Assembly: GCA_016181985.1 (NCBI GenBank)
Contig: JACOYG010000039.1
Span: 1 to 13,240, forward strand
Length of the DNA stretch: 13,240 nt
Source of the DNA: Candidatus Nealsoniibacteriota bacterium
Lineage (GTDB): Bacteria; Patescibacteriota; Minisyncoccia; Minisyncoccales; MHMH01
Direction: 5' to 3'
How positions within the stretch are numbered: the stretch's first letter is position 1; each line of letters opens with the position of its first letter. Made by a program: the position numbers and the translations under genes. The notes below the pieces were generated by a model that was not told the DNA's origin, made no database searches, and worked only from the letters and a program-made list of their open reading frames with translations. Of the stretch, positions 5,618 through 11,633 are shown piece by piece.

Positions 5618-6571
5618 TTATTTGTTTTTAGGCAAAGTAAACCAAAAAGTAGTTCCCTCCCCTTCTTTTGACTTGAACCATATTTTGCCGCCTGATTTAT
5701 TAACAATTGATTTTGTGATGTGCAGGCCAAGTCCGGAACCCTGCGTTTGATATTTTAAAGCATTTTTTGACCTGAAAAATTTTTGAAAAATATTTTTTTG
5801 GTCGTCTTTTGGAATGCCGACACCAGTGTCTTTTATTTCAAAAAGCAGATTATCGCCATCATTCTTCAGGATTACGTTAATCTGCCCATTTTCTTTGATA
5901 TAGCGTATGGCATTATCTAAAAGATTTTCCACAACCACTCTAACCATTTGTCTGTCGGCGAAGGCTGGCGGCAAAGAATCGGACGCTACAAATTTTACCA
6001 CGACATTCGAAGCCTCGGCTAAAATCTTTGATCCATTGATTACTTCCTCAATTAATTTTGTTAAAGAAAATTGGGCTTTATTCAAAGGCAGGCGCCCCTC
6101 TTCAATCCTAGAAACCATTAACAGATTGTTGATCAGTTCGTTCATTCTGTCAAAATTTTCCTGGAGAATCTTTAAATATTCTTTTTGTTTTTGGCCAAGC
6201 TCGCCGAATTTTTCGGAAATTAAAAGTTCATACGCCCATTTTAAATTAGAGAGGGGCGACCTTATCTGGTGAGAAACGATGCCTATAAACTCGGATTTTA
6301 ATTTACTGGCCTCAGCCAGCCCTTCCATGCTTCTGACTATGCTGAAAGTGATGACAAATAAGACTATGGTTATTATGAAAACAATCAGAGATACGGTTTC
6401 GGGGTCTGCCACATAATAACGGGTGCCCAAGCCGTAAGTAACCAAAGCGGTTGCTATGATCACCAGCCCCATGATCAAAAATAAAAATTGCGGACACTGC
6501 CAAATAGACAACCTGTATTGCTTGCACTTAGAAAAAACGTTCAGTTCTTCCAAGATTAATTTAAACCCCAT
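5618..6571 (-). CDS. Membrane sensor histidine kinase
   Basis: From the ATG at 6571 the protein has 317 residues. Two transmembrane helices (about 27-48 and 61-79) enclose only a dozen external residues, so there is no extracellular sensor domain. The HisKA segment has the phospho-acceptor H101 in GIVSHQIRSPLSNLKW. The ATPase domain shows the N box ENLLDNAIRYI (215-225), G1 DTGVGIP (248-254), F box FQKFFRS (262-268) and G2 GSGLGL (278-283). An open frame runs 43 codons further upstream, but that stretch overlaps tRNA-Pro and the promoters, so it is rejected. It heads a two-gene unit with the receiver. The promoter layout suggests a leaderless mRNA. The signal sensed is unknown; the short loop suggests a membrane-state or partner-protein signal. 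Confidence 0.93.
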   Translation of the reverse strand: MGFKLILEELNVFSKCKQYRLSIWQCPQFLFLIMGLVIIATALVTYGLGTRYYVADPETVSLIVFIITIVLFVITFSIVRSMEGLAEASKLKSEFIGIVSHQIRSPLSNLKWAYELLISEKFGELGQKQKEYLKILQENFDRMNELINNLLMVSRIEEGRLPLNKAQFSLTKLIEEVINGSKILAEASNVVVKFVASDSLPPAFADRQMVRVVVENLLDNAIRYIKENGQINVILKNDGDNLLFEIKDTGVGIPKDDQKNIFQKFFRSKNALKYQTQGSGLGLHITKSIVNKSGGKIWFKSKEGEGTTFWFTLPKNK

Positions 6572-6577
6572 ATATAT

Positions 6578-6606
6578 ATTATACCATATTGAAAATCGGG
6601 TGAAAA
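6578..6606 (-). promoter_or_regulatory. Promoter of the histidine kinase-receiver unit, leaderless layout
   Basis: On the minus strand TTTTCA (6606-6601), a 17-bp spacer and TGG-TATAAT (-10 at 6583-6578) form an extended -10 promoter. ATATAT then ATG follow, so the transcript would start at about the start codon. It is almost identical to the htrA promoter core. Confidence 0.7.
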
Positions 6607-6617
6607 TGTGATAAAAT
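6589..6617 (+). promoter_or_regulatory. Promoter of tRNA-Pro-tRNA-Gly
   Basis: TTGAAA (6589-6594), a 17-bp spacer and TGA-TAAAAT (-10 at 6612-6617) form a good extended -10 promoter. The predicted start is near 6624, about 20 nt before tRNA-Pro. It overlaps the divergent histidine kinase promoter, so both cannot be occupied at once. Confidence 0.7.
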
Positions 6618-6644
6618 GTGGAATACGGAGTTAAGTCAGAGCAA

Positions 6645-6715
6645 CGGGGTGTCGTATAACGGCAGTATGTATGCTTTGGGAGCATACGGACTGGGTTCAA
6701 TTCCCAGCACCCCGA
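6645..6715 (+). tRNA. tRNA-Pro (TGG)
   Basis: The anticodon stem TATGC/GCATA closes TTTGGGA, giving anticodon TGG with G37 as expected for proline. The acceptor stem CGGGGTG/CACCCCG is perfect with A73, and the 5' C1 is usual for bacterial tRNA-Pro. The T arm is CTGGG TTCAATT CCCAG. The D stem uses two G-U pairs. No CCA is encoded. Confidence 0.94.
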
Positions 6716-6725
6716 TAAAGGGTTC

Positions 6726-6755
6726 TCCGCCCAAGGCGGATCCGCCTCTGGCGGA
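6726..6755. repeat. Two back-to-back TCCGCC-NNN-GGCGGA hairpins
   Basis: The units 6726-6740 (loop CAA) and 6741-6755 (loop TCT) are adjacent 15-bp palindromes with identical 6-bp arms. The inner arms also form a 12-bp palindrome GGCGGATCCGCC. They sit in the tRNA-Pro/tRNA-Gly spacer. Hairpins of this kind would be compatible with a dispersed REP-like element; copy number elsewhere is unknown. Confidence 0.75.
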
Positions 6756-6773
6756 AAATCCCGGCTCTCCGAC

Positions 6774-6847
6774 GCGGGTGTAGCACAATGGCAGTGCTTC
6801 TGGTTTCCAACCAGATTACACGGGTTCGATTCCCGTCACCCGCTCCA
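6774..6847 (+). tRNA. tRNA-Gly (TCC), CCA encoded
   Basis: The anticodon stem TCTGG/CCAGA closes TTTCCAA, giving anticodon TCC. The acceptor stem GCGGGTG/CACCCGC is perfect with U73, followed by an encoded CCA (6845-6847). The T arm ACGGG TTCGATT CCCGT is intact. It shares a transcript with tRNA-Pro, and a palindrome begins 3 nt after the CCA. Confidence 0.96.
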
Positions 6848-6850
6848 ACG

Positions 6851-6883
6851 AGAAATAGAGAAGAACAGTTCTCCTCTATTTCT
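6851..6883 (+). terminator. Palindrome after tRNA-Gly, probable terminator
   Basis: Arms of 16 bp with one mismatch pair around a single central base (AGAAATAGAG... with ...CTCTATTTCT). A T-rich tract (CTTTTTCTTTT) begins 9 nt later. The right arm is nearly identical to that of the palindrome at 7580-7620, so the two belong to one repeat family. Termination is inferred from position. Confidence 0.6.
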
Positions 6884-6936
6884 GACCCTTGCTTTTTCTT
6901 TTGAAATTTTATAAATTGGATATAGAACTTTGAAAA

Positions 6937-6943
6937 GGGAGGG
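6937..6943 (+). promoter_or_regulatory. Strong Shine-Dalgarno site of the small gene at 6950
   Basis: GGGAGGG lies 6 nt before the ATG at 6950. It is the only clear Shine-Dalgarno sequence seen before any start codon in the window. Confidence 0.75.
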
Positions 6944-6949
6944 TTTGTC

Positions 6950-7195
6950 ATGGTTCCAATAAAAAAATACGAACTAAGCGTTACCTTAGAAGAACTTAAA
7001 ATTTTGGAATCAGCTATAGGTGATTGGAAAATAATAACAAGGCATGGTGTCCCGGAAGGAGCCCCTCCTCCATCGGCTGACGAAAGAAAGGAATTATTGG
7101 ACCAAGGAGAATGTCTGCATAATCGTATTAGGTTGCTTCTTTTAAGGTTAGATAATCGACGGCGAGTAAAACACGAAAAAATACCAAAAAAATAA
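6950..7195 (+). CDS. Small hypothetical protein, 81 residues
   Basis: I do not recognise this protein. It is charged and probably cytoplasmic, with no signal peptide or membrane helix. The N-terminal part (YELSVTLEELKILESAIGDW, about 7-26) looks like a strand followed by an amphipathic helix. A proline-rich turn (PEGAPPPSAD, 35-44) leads to a second helix rich in L and R (about 45-70), and the tail is basic. The ATG has a strong Shine-Dalgarno site, unlike its neighbours, and a terminator follows 31 nt after the stop. The gene and its convergent neighbour are enclosed by two related palindromes. It could be a small regulatory or nucleic-acid-binding protein, but nothing visible proves that. 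Confidence 0.7.
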   Translation: MVPIKKYELSVTLEELKILESAIGDWKIITRHGVPEGAPPPSADERKELLDQGECLHNRIRLLLLRLDNRRRVKHEKIPKK

Positions 7196-7226
7196 AAGAA
7201 TAATCCACCACTTTCTTTTTAAATAA

Positions 7227-7259
7227 AAAATGCGCAGAGATCAATTCTCTGCGCATTTT
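7227..7259. terminator. Bidirectional terminator between two convergent small genes
   Basis: A 14-bp perfect stem (7227-7240 with 7246-7259; core TGCGCAGAGA/TCTCTGCGCA) closes a 5-nt loop. A-runs precede it and T-runs follow it on both strands. It separates the genes ending at 7195 and 7276. Confidence 0.9.
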
Positions 7260-7275
7260 ATTTTATTAATAGTTT

Positions 7276-7512
7276 TTAATGTTTAACCGCAAGTAAGTCC
7301 TCTAGCTCTTTAACCCGAGTTGCAAGATCTTCGAATTCTTTCCGATAAACTATACCTTCGAGTTTTTTGTCTATTCGATCTAATCGCTGGAATATCTGCC
7401 TATGCTGCACAGTGTTCTCATTGAAGTCTTTCTGAATGGCCACAAAATACGGATCCACCACTTCGGTGACCGCTTCCTTAATTTGTTTTATGTCATTTTT
7501 GTTTAATGGCAT
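7276..7512 (-). CDS. Small coiled-coil protein, 78 residues
   Basis: This short, charged protein begins MPLNKNDIKQIKEAVTEVVDPYFVAIQKDF and continues as a predicted coiled coil to the end (about 25-75, with IFQRLDRIDKKLEGI and LATRVKELEDLL heptad-like spacing). Similar small proteins of unknown function are common in CPR genomes, from my general recollection. It has no membrane helix or cysteine. The promoter is a full-consensus match, so strong expression is expected; the leader is only about 7-8 nt and has no Shine-Dalgarno site. It is convergent with the gene at 6950 across a shared terminator. It probably oligomerises or binds a partner through the coil, but its function is unknown. Confidence 0.8.
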   Translation of the reverse strand: MPLNKNDIKQIKEAVTEVVDPYFVAIQKDFNENTVQHRQIFQRLDRIDKKLEGIVYRKEFEDLATRVKELEDLLAVKH

Positions 7513-7526
7513 GGCTTTATGCTTCT

Positions 7527-7556
7527 ATTATATCGCATCGCTAAAATATCTGTCAA
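7527..7556 (-). promoter_or_regulatory. Full-consensus promoter of the small coiled-coil gene
   Basis: On the minus strand TTGACA (7556-7551), an 18-bp spacer and TATAAT (7532-7527) match the primary sigma-factor consensus at 12 of 12 positions. The predicted start near 7520 leaves a leader of about 7-8 nt. Confidence 0.8.
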
Positions 7557-7579
7557 TTATGTTCCATAGCTTGAACATT

Positions 7580-7620
7580 TTAGAAAAATATAGGAGAACT
7601 GTTCTCCTCTATTTTTCTAA
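7580..7620. terminator. Palindrome after rny, probable bidirectional terminator
   Basis: Arms of 20 bp with one mismatch pair around a single central base (7600). On the minus strand the right arm ends in a TATTTTTCTA tract, 4 nt past the rny stop. The GTTCTCCTCTATTT half is shared with the palindrome at 6851-6883. Confidence 0.75.
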
Positions 7621-7624
7621 TAGT

Positions 7625-9154
7625 TTATCGAGCGTACTCGACTACTCGGCTTTCTCTGATGACGCTCACCTTAATTTCGCCCGGGTATTTCAGTTCGTCC
7701 TGAATTTTTTTAGCGACGTCTTTGGCTAATTTTTGAGATCCCAAATCGTCAATTTCTTCGGGTTTTATAAAGACCCTGATTTCACGGCCGGCTTGCAATG
7801 CCCACGCCTTATCAACTCCGGCAAAAGACGTTGCCACGGCTTCCAGGTCTCCCAGTCTTCTCAAGTAATTTTCCAAAGTATCTTTTCTGGCTCCGGGCCT
7901 TGCGCCGGAAATTTGGTCAGCCGCCTGAACTAAAGTCGCTTCCAGGGATTCGGCCGGATAATCTTCATGGTGCGATTTCATGGCCGAAATCACATCCTTT
8001 TCAACTCCGAATTTTTCCAGTATTTTAACGCCGATATCAACATGAGAGCCCTCAATTTGATGATCAACCGCTTTTCCAATGTCGTGCAAAAGACCCGCTT
8101 TCTTGGCGACAGCGATATTGGCTCCAATCTCAGCGGCTAAGGCTCCCGCCAAATGACTCACTTCAATTGAATGAAGCAATACGTTTTGGCCATAACTCGT
8201 TCTGAATCTTAATCTGCCTAAAAGCTGAACGATCTTTGGCTCTAGTCCGATAATTCCGGTATCATATATCGCAGCTTGCCCTGCCTCCTGAATTTGAGAA
8301 ACCACTTCTTCCTGAGTTTTTTGCACAATTTCCTCAATTCTGGCCGGCTGGATTCTGCCGTCGTGTATCAATTTTTCCAGGGCAACTTTAGCGATGTGCC
8401 TTCTGATGGGGTCAAAACCGGAAATAACGACCGCTTCGGGGGTCTCATCAACCACCACTTCAACGCCGGTCAATTTTTCCAGCGTCCTTATATTCCTGCC
8501 CTCTTTGCCGATAATCTTGCCCTTGATTTCATCTGAAGGCAAGGAAACGGTGGTTGTGGTAATTTCCTGAGTTTGAGGCAAAGCAAATTTTTGAATAGCT
8601 AAGGTTATAATCTCCTTGGCTCGGGCGTTCAGCTTATCTCTCCCCTCTCCTTCCAGTTTCCTCATTTTTTCCATGAGATCCAATTCAAACTCTTTCTCGC
8701 AGCTTACCAATAATTCTTTTTTTGCTTCTTCCCGCGATAAATTTGAAATTTTTTCCAGATTGCCGAGAGCTTCTTTCCTTAAAACTTCTAAATTTTCTTT
8801 TACTTCTTTTACCTTTTCGTTTTTTTGCTGGAGATCGGCTTCCTGTCTTTCGTGATTGGCGATTTTCTGATCCAAAACCTCCTCTCTTCTCAATAAGAGC
8901 TGTTCTGTTTTTAAGAGACGGTTTCTAAGTTGAGTTTCTTCCCTCTTTGCTTCTTCAAGCAAAGACAAAGATCTTTCTTTGGCTTCCGTTAAAAGCCTGT
9001 CATGCTCTTTCTGGGCCTGAACGATCTTTTCCTGAAGCTTTTGCTCGATAGTGCCAATTCTTTTCTTGGCAATTGACTGGCGAACATAATAACCCACAAC
9101 CGAACCCGCCGCTAACCCTAAAATAGCCGCAATAAGCGGAACAAATTCTTTCAT
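7625..9154 (-). CDS. rny: Ribonuclease Y
   Basis: RNase Y is a membrane-anchored endoribonuclease that starts mRNA decay. The 509-residue protein has the complete family layout: an N-terminal transmembrane helix (about 4-24), a long charged coiled coil (about 30-185), a KH RNA-binding domain with GKIIGKEGRNIR (212-223), and an HD catalytic domain with H328 in the VLLHSIEVSH region and H357-D358 in LLHDIGKAVDHQ. The C terminus VIRESRVVEYAR is typical. The length matches the usual ~520. It lies 49 nt after the envelope operon on the same strand, behind a probable terminator, so it may use its own weak promoter. The ATG has no Shine-Dalgarno site. A palindromic terminator follows the stop. Confidence 0.97.
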   Translation of the reverse strand: MKEFVPLIAAILGLAAGSVVGYYVRQSIAKKRIGTIEQKLQEKIVQAQKEHDRLLTEAKERSLSLLEEAKREETQLRNRLLKTEQLLLRREEVLDQKIANHERQEADLQQKNEKVKEVKENLEVLRKEALGNLEKISNLSREEAKKELLVSCEKEFELDLMEKMRKLEGEGRDKLNARAKEIITLAIQKFALPQTQEITTTTVSLPSDEIKGKIIGKEGRNIRTLEKLTGVEVVVDETPEAVVISGFDPIRRHIAKVALEKLIHDGRIQPARIEEIVQKTQEEVVSQIQEAGQAAIYDTGIIGLEPKIVQLLGRLRFRTSYGQNVLLHSIEVSHLAGALAAEIGANIAVAKKAGLLHDIGKAVDHQIEGSHVDIGVKILEKFGVEKDVISAMKSHHEDYPAESLEATLVQAADQISGARPGARKDTLENYLRRLGDLEAVATSFAGVDKAWALQAGREIRVFIKPEEIDDLGSQKLAKDVAKKIQDELKYPGEIKVSVIRESRVVEYAR

Positions 9155-9177
9155 AAGTTTTAGCGAATATTTGGCAG

Positions 9178-9186
9178 TTCATACCA
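9178..9186 (-). promoter_or_regulatory. Possible extended -10 of rny
   Basis: On the minus strand TGG-TATGAA lies about 24 nt before the rny ATG. It resembles the TGG-TAWAAT motif of the htrA and kinase promoters, but no convincing -35 is present. Confidence 0.3.
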
Positions 9187-9203
9187 AAAATCCAAAATTA
9201 AAA

Positions 9204-10454
9204 TTAATCTGCTAACCCAAGTGTAGCAGATTTAAGAGAAAATGTAAAGAACGCTAAAATTCTTTTAAGCCATGATGTCGGCGCGACTTCTTTATACTCT
9301 GGCAATGGCAACTGAGCCGTAACATCGGCTACGCCGGACTCGCAAGAATAATCGTCAGTATCGGTAATTTCCAACTTTATCTGATTATTAAGAGTGCTGA
9401 ATTTAATATGAGGATATTGAGATGCGTTGTTGGTGCTGTCGGTAAAAGCGCCCGTACCCTGAGTAATCGTCCATAAATACGAAGAAATTTCCGTTCCTCC
9501 GTAAACCGACGAAGCATCAGGATCAAACACAACTACCTCGCCTTGCGTGGGGCTTGCCGGCAACCAGCTAAAATCAGGGTAGCCGTAAGCATGCTTTGGC
9601 GTTTTGAATTGGTTTGGGGTTAGCCACTCGGACCAATTGCCTTGATTATCTTTCACTCTGACGTGCCAAAAATAAGTGGTATTCCAATCAAGAGTTGAGA
9701 TCCAATCAGCCACGGGATCGTCTTGGGAAAGATCTAAAGTATACGAGATGGCGGCTAAATTAACCAAGCGATTAAACTTTGCACCATTAAAAGAACTGTT
9801 ATCGTCTACCTCTATTTCATAAGCCGCTTGGGGATCGCCGTCGGGGTCGCTGTATGTCCAATAAAAAGTAGGAACGCTTTTGCCGGCAAAAGAGCAGTTG
9901 CTCCATGTTTCACCATCGGGATATTGCGACGGAATAGTCGGTTTATTGGGCGGACTGTTAAAAGCAAGAGTGGTTGTTGCCCCGTATCCTGTTCCGCTAA
10001 ACTTAATCCAGCCGATTACCATATCCGACCAGGCATAACCGCTGAATTTTTTAGTGGTTTTGCTTATCGAAACGCCGTAATCGGTTCCTCTTAATTTAAT
10101 CCAGCCGTCCCAGCCGCCGCCGTAAGATAAAGCCCTTGCCCAGCCGCCGACATTGTAGTCGCTTATCCCATTGCAGGCCTGGCCAGACCCGGGCAAATCC
10201 AAACAAGCAGAATAATTCGGCGAAGCAGGATATGGGCCGGCCGGAGCAAAATCGATCCAGCCGATATTTTCGGACCAGGCGTAGCCGGAAAAATTCCCAT
10301 TGGAATTAATGGTTACGCCGTAATTTACGCCGCTAAGGCTAATCCAGCCGATATTCTCCGACCAAATATATCCCGAAACATTGCCGGAAGCCGCCGCCTG
10401 AATCGGCAAACCAAATATGAAAAATATAAGGATAAAAAATATTTTCTTGGGCAT
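9204..10454 (-). CDS. Secreted repeat protein 'C' with Y-x-W-S-E-N-I-G-W-I motifs
   Basis: This 416-residue protein has a signal peptide (about 1-22, MPKK then a hydrophobic stretch to AAA). The N-terminal third contains four degenerate units of the form G-Y-x-W-S-E-N-I-G-W-I-x-x-x-G-x-x-Y-G-V: about 28-48, 57-70, 102-129 (diverged) and 139-158. The middle (about 165-290) looks like a fibronectin/cadherin-type beta domain (WTYSDPDGDPQAAYEIEV, TYFWHVRVKDNQGNWSEW). The next part (about 293-380) resembles a PKD-type domain. The C terminus has a hydrophobic segment (SWLKRILAFFTF, 394-405) that could be an anchor or sorting tail. Cysteines number four. It is the last gene of the operon, 2 nt after B1. 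A cell-surface role is inferred; the ligand is unknown. Confidence 0.85.
   Translation of the reverse strand: MPKKIFFILIFFIFGLPIQAAASGNVSGYIWSENIGWISLSGVNYGVTINSNGNFSGYAWSENIGWIDFAPAGPYPASPNYSACLDLPGSGQACNGISDYNVGGWARALSYGGGWDGWIKLRGTDYGVSISKTTKKFSGYAWSDMVIGWIKFSGTGYGATTTLAFNSPPNKPTIPSQYPDGETWSNCSFAGKSVPTFYWTYSDPDGDPQAAYEIEVDDNSSFNGAKFNRLVNLAAISYTLDLSQDDPVADWISTLDWNTTYFWHVRVKDNQGNWSEWLTPNQFKTPKHAYGYPDFSWLPASPTQGEVVVFDPDASSVYGGTEISSYLWTITQGTGAFTDSTNNASQYPHIKFSTLNNQIKLEITDTDDYSCESGVADVTAQLPLPEYKEVAPTSWLKRILAFFTFSLKSATLGLAD
9206..9232 (-). terminator. Terminator embedded in the 3' end of the 'C' gene
   Basis: AATCTGCTA and TAGCAGATT form a perfect 9-bp stem with a 9-nt loop. The right arm ends on the first base of the stop codon, and AATTTTAATTTT follows on the minus strand. 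The stem therefore also encodes the last residues of the protein. Confidence 0.55.
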
Positions 10455-10456
10455 AT

Positions 10457-11002
10457 TTAATAAGTAAAACCGTAAATTCCTTGGTATATTTTTCCATCTT
10501 TTTCCAAGGCAACCGTAACTAGATAACGATGGAAGTCGGTTCTCTGTAAAGGCGGGAATTTTTCCGGATCCAGTTTATCTCCTTCCGGCACCTGACCGAG
10601 CGAAAAATAATTGACTGCTAATTTTTTATTTTCAAAAAATATCTCGCCTACGATCTGATTATCATCAGTAAAAACTCCGCCGCCCAAATCTTCAAGCTTT
10701 ATCGATTTTAAAAAATATTCTTTTGGCCAGTAAATTTCCGGCTGATTTTTTTCCAAATTTATTGATAATTCAACTTCGCCGCTGTTGCCTCGCTTTAAAT
10801 TTTCCGGGGATATTTGAAAAACGCCGGAGTTCGCTTCTTGCTTTTTTGCCACAATAAATTTTTCCAGATCAACCAGTAAACATTTTTGCTTGGCGACAAA
10901 ACAGGTTAAACTTTGGCCGTATCCCGACACCCGCCAAATAAAAACGGCCGCAAAGAAAAAAGCTACCGATAAAATGATTATTAATAAATTTTTGCGGATC
11001 AT
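10457..11002 (-). CDS. Single-pass membrane protein 'B1', unknown family
   Basis: From the ATG at 11002 the protein has 181 residues: a basic start and one membrane helix (about 4-23), then an external domain. An upstream in-frame start is open but lies inside the A1 gene and would put a hydrophilic stretch before the helix, so it is rejected. The ATG overlaps the A1 stop as ATGA, the classic sign of coupled translation. I do not recognise the family, but it is clearly a paralogue of the gene at 11634: both share G-N-x-G-(E/D)-V, then WP(K/Q)E, then a TDDN segment, and end K-I-Y-x-G-I-Y/F-x-F-T-aromatic. Two cysteines (C34, C41) flank the start of the outer domain. It probably partners the A1 product at the membrane. 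Confidence 0.8.
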   Translation of the reverse strand: MIRKNLLIIILSVAFFFAAVFIWRVSGYGQSLTCFVAKQKCLLVDLEKFIVAKKQEANSGVFQISPENLKRGNSGEVELSINLEKNQPEIYWPKEYFLKSIKLEDLGGGVFTDDNQIVGEIFFENKKLAVNYFSLGQVPEGDKLDPEKFPPLQRTDFHRYLVTVALEKDGKIYQGIYGFTY

Positions 11003-11631
11003 GGATTTTTGTAGCAGGTATAAATTGCTCTGGGCGGATAATATAAGCTGTAAACATAAGGAAAAACTGTGACGACTTGGTAGCCGGCCGGGCACGCTGG
11101 TCCATACCAATTACAGTTATAAACATTGCCGGAAGCTCCAACGATCTGCGTTCCGGCAATCGCGCACTGCCCTGGCGAAAGAGAAGAGCAATATACGGGA
11201 TAAGCGCCATTTGTCTGAATACCGCAAGCCACAGAACTATAAGTGAGATCCACTTGCCCATACAGAGCGGTTTTTCCTAATTCTGAGGCATGAAAATTAT
11301 CCAGTTTGTCGGCATTAAGATTAGTGCTTATTGTTCCATCGCCCTTAATGTCCGTAGCGCCAACCTTGATGTCGCCGCCCTGAATATCCAATTTCGCTCC
11401 GGGGGTTTGCGTCCCAATTCCCACGCTGCCATCAAAAATAGCGTTAGAGATGCCCCTTAAAACGCCGCCTATGCTCAATCCGCCTATTTTATTCTGGTCA
11501 ACCGATCCCACATTTATCGGTGCGTCAACATTGCCGTCCGGCGGCGCAGAGCTCGGCTCCGTCCAGGCGTAGGCGGCAAACCCGGCCAAAAAAAGAAACG
11601 CGATAATTTGAGGTAAAAATTTTTTAAACAT
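10999..11631 (-). CDS. Secreted fibre-like protein 'A1'
   Basis: This 210-residue protein has a signal peptide (about 1-22, FLPQIIAFLFLAGF...AYA). After cleavage comes a proline-rich AWTEPSSAPPDGNVDAPINVG segment, known to me from other CPR surface proteins. Then follows VGIGTQTPGAKLDIQGGDI (70-88) and NLNADKLDNFHAS (104-116). Both motifs are typical of phage-tail-fibre-like repeats, so a trimeric or beta-helical stalk is possible. The C-terminal part (about 130-210) has six cysteines (136, 148, 156, 173, 180, 206), likely disulfide-bonded. It shares its N-terminal half with the gene at 12237 but not its tail. It lies 2 nt after B2 and overlaps B1 by 4 nt. Surface adhesion or pilus-like assembly is an inference. 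Confidence 0.82.
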   Translation of the reverse strand: MFKKFLPQIIAFLFLAGFAAYAWTEPSSAPPDGNVDAPINVGSVDQNKIGGLSIGGVLRGISNAIFDGSVGIGTQTPGAKLDIQGGDIKVGATDIKGDGTISTNLNADKLDNFHASELGKTALYGQVDLTYSSVACGIQTNGAYPVYCSSLSPGQCAIAGTQIVGASGNVYNCNWYGPACPAGYQVVTVFPYVYSLYYPPRAIYTCYKNP

Positions 11632-11633
11632 TT

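Noticed and set aside
6572..6700. N-terminal extension of the histidine kinase by 43 codons
   Set aside because: It overlaps tRNA-Pro and both promoters and encodes no kinase-like sequence; the ATG at 6571 directly follows a strong -10.
6851..7620. Insertion sequence or integron-like mobile element
   Set aside because: No transposase or recombinase gene and no target-site duplication could be seen; kept only as a possible cassette.
11003..11110. Upstream start for membrane protein B1
   Set aside because: It is embedded in the A1 gene and would put a long hydrophilic stretch before the membrane helix; the ATGA overlap supports the start at 11002.
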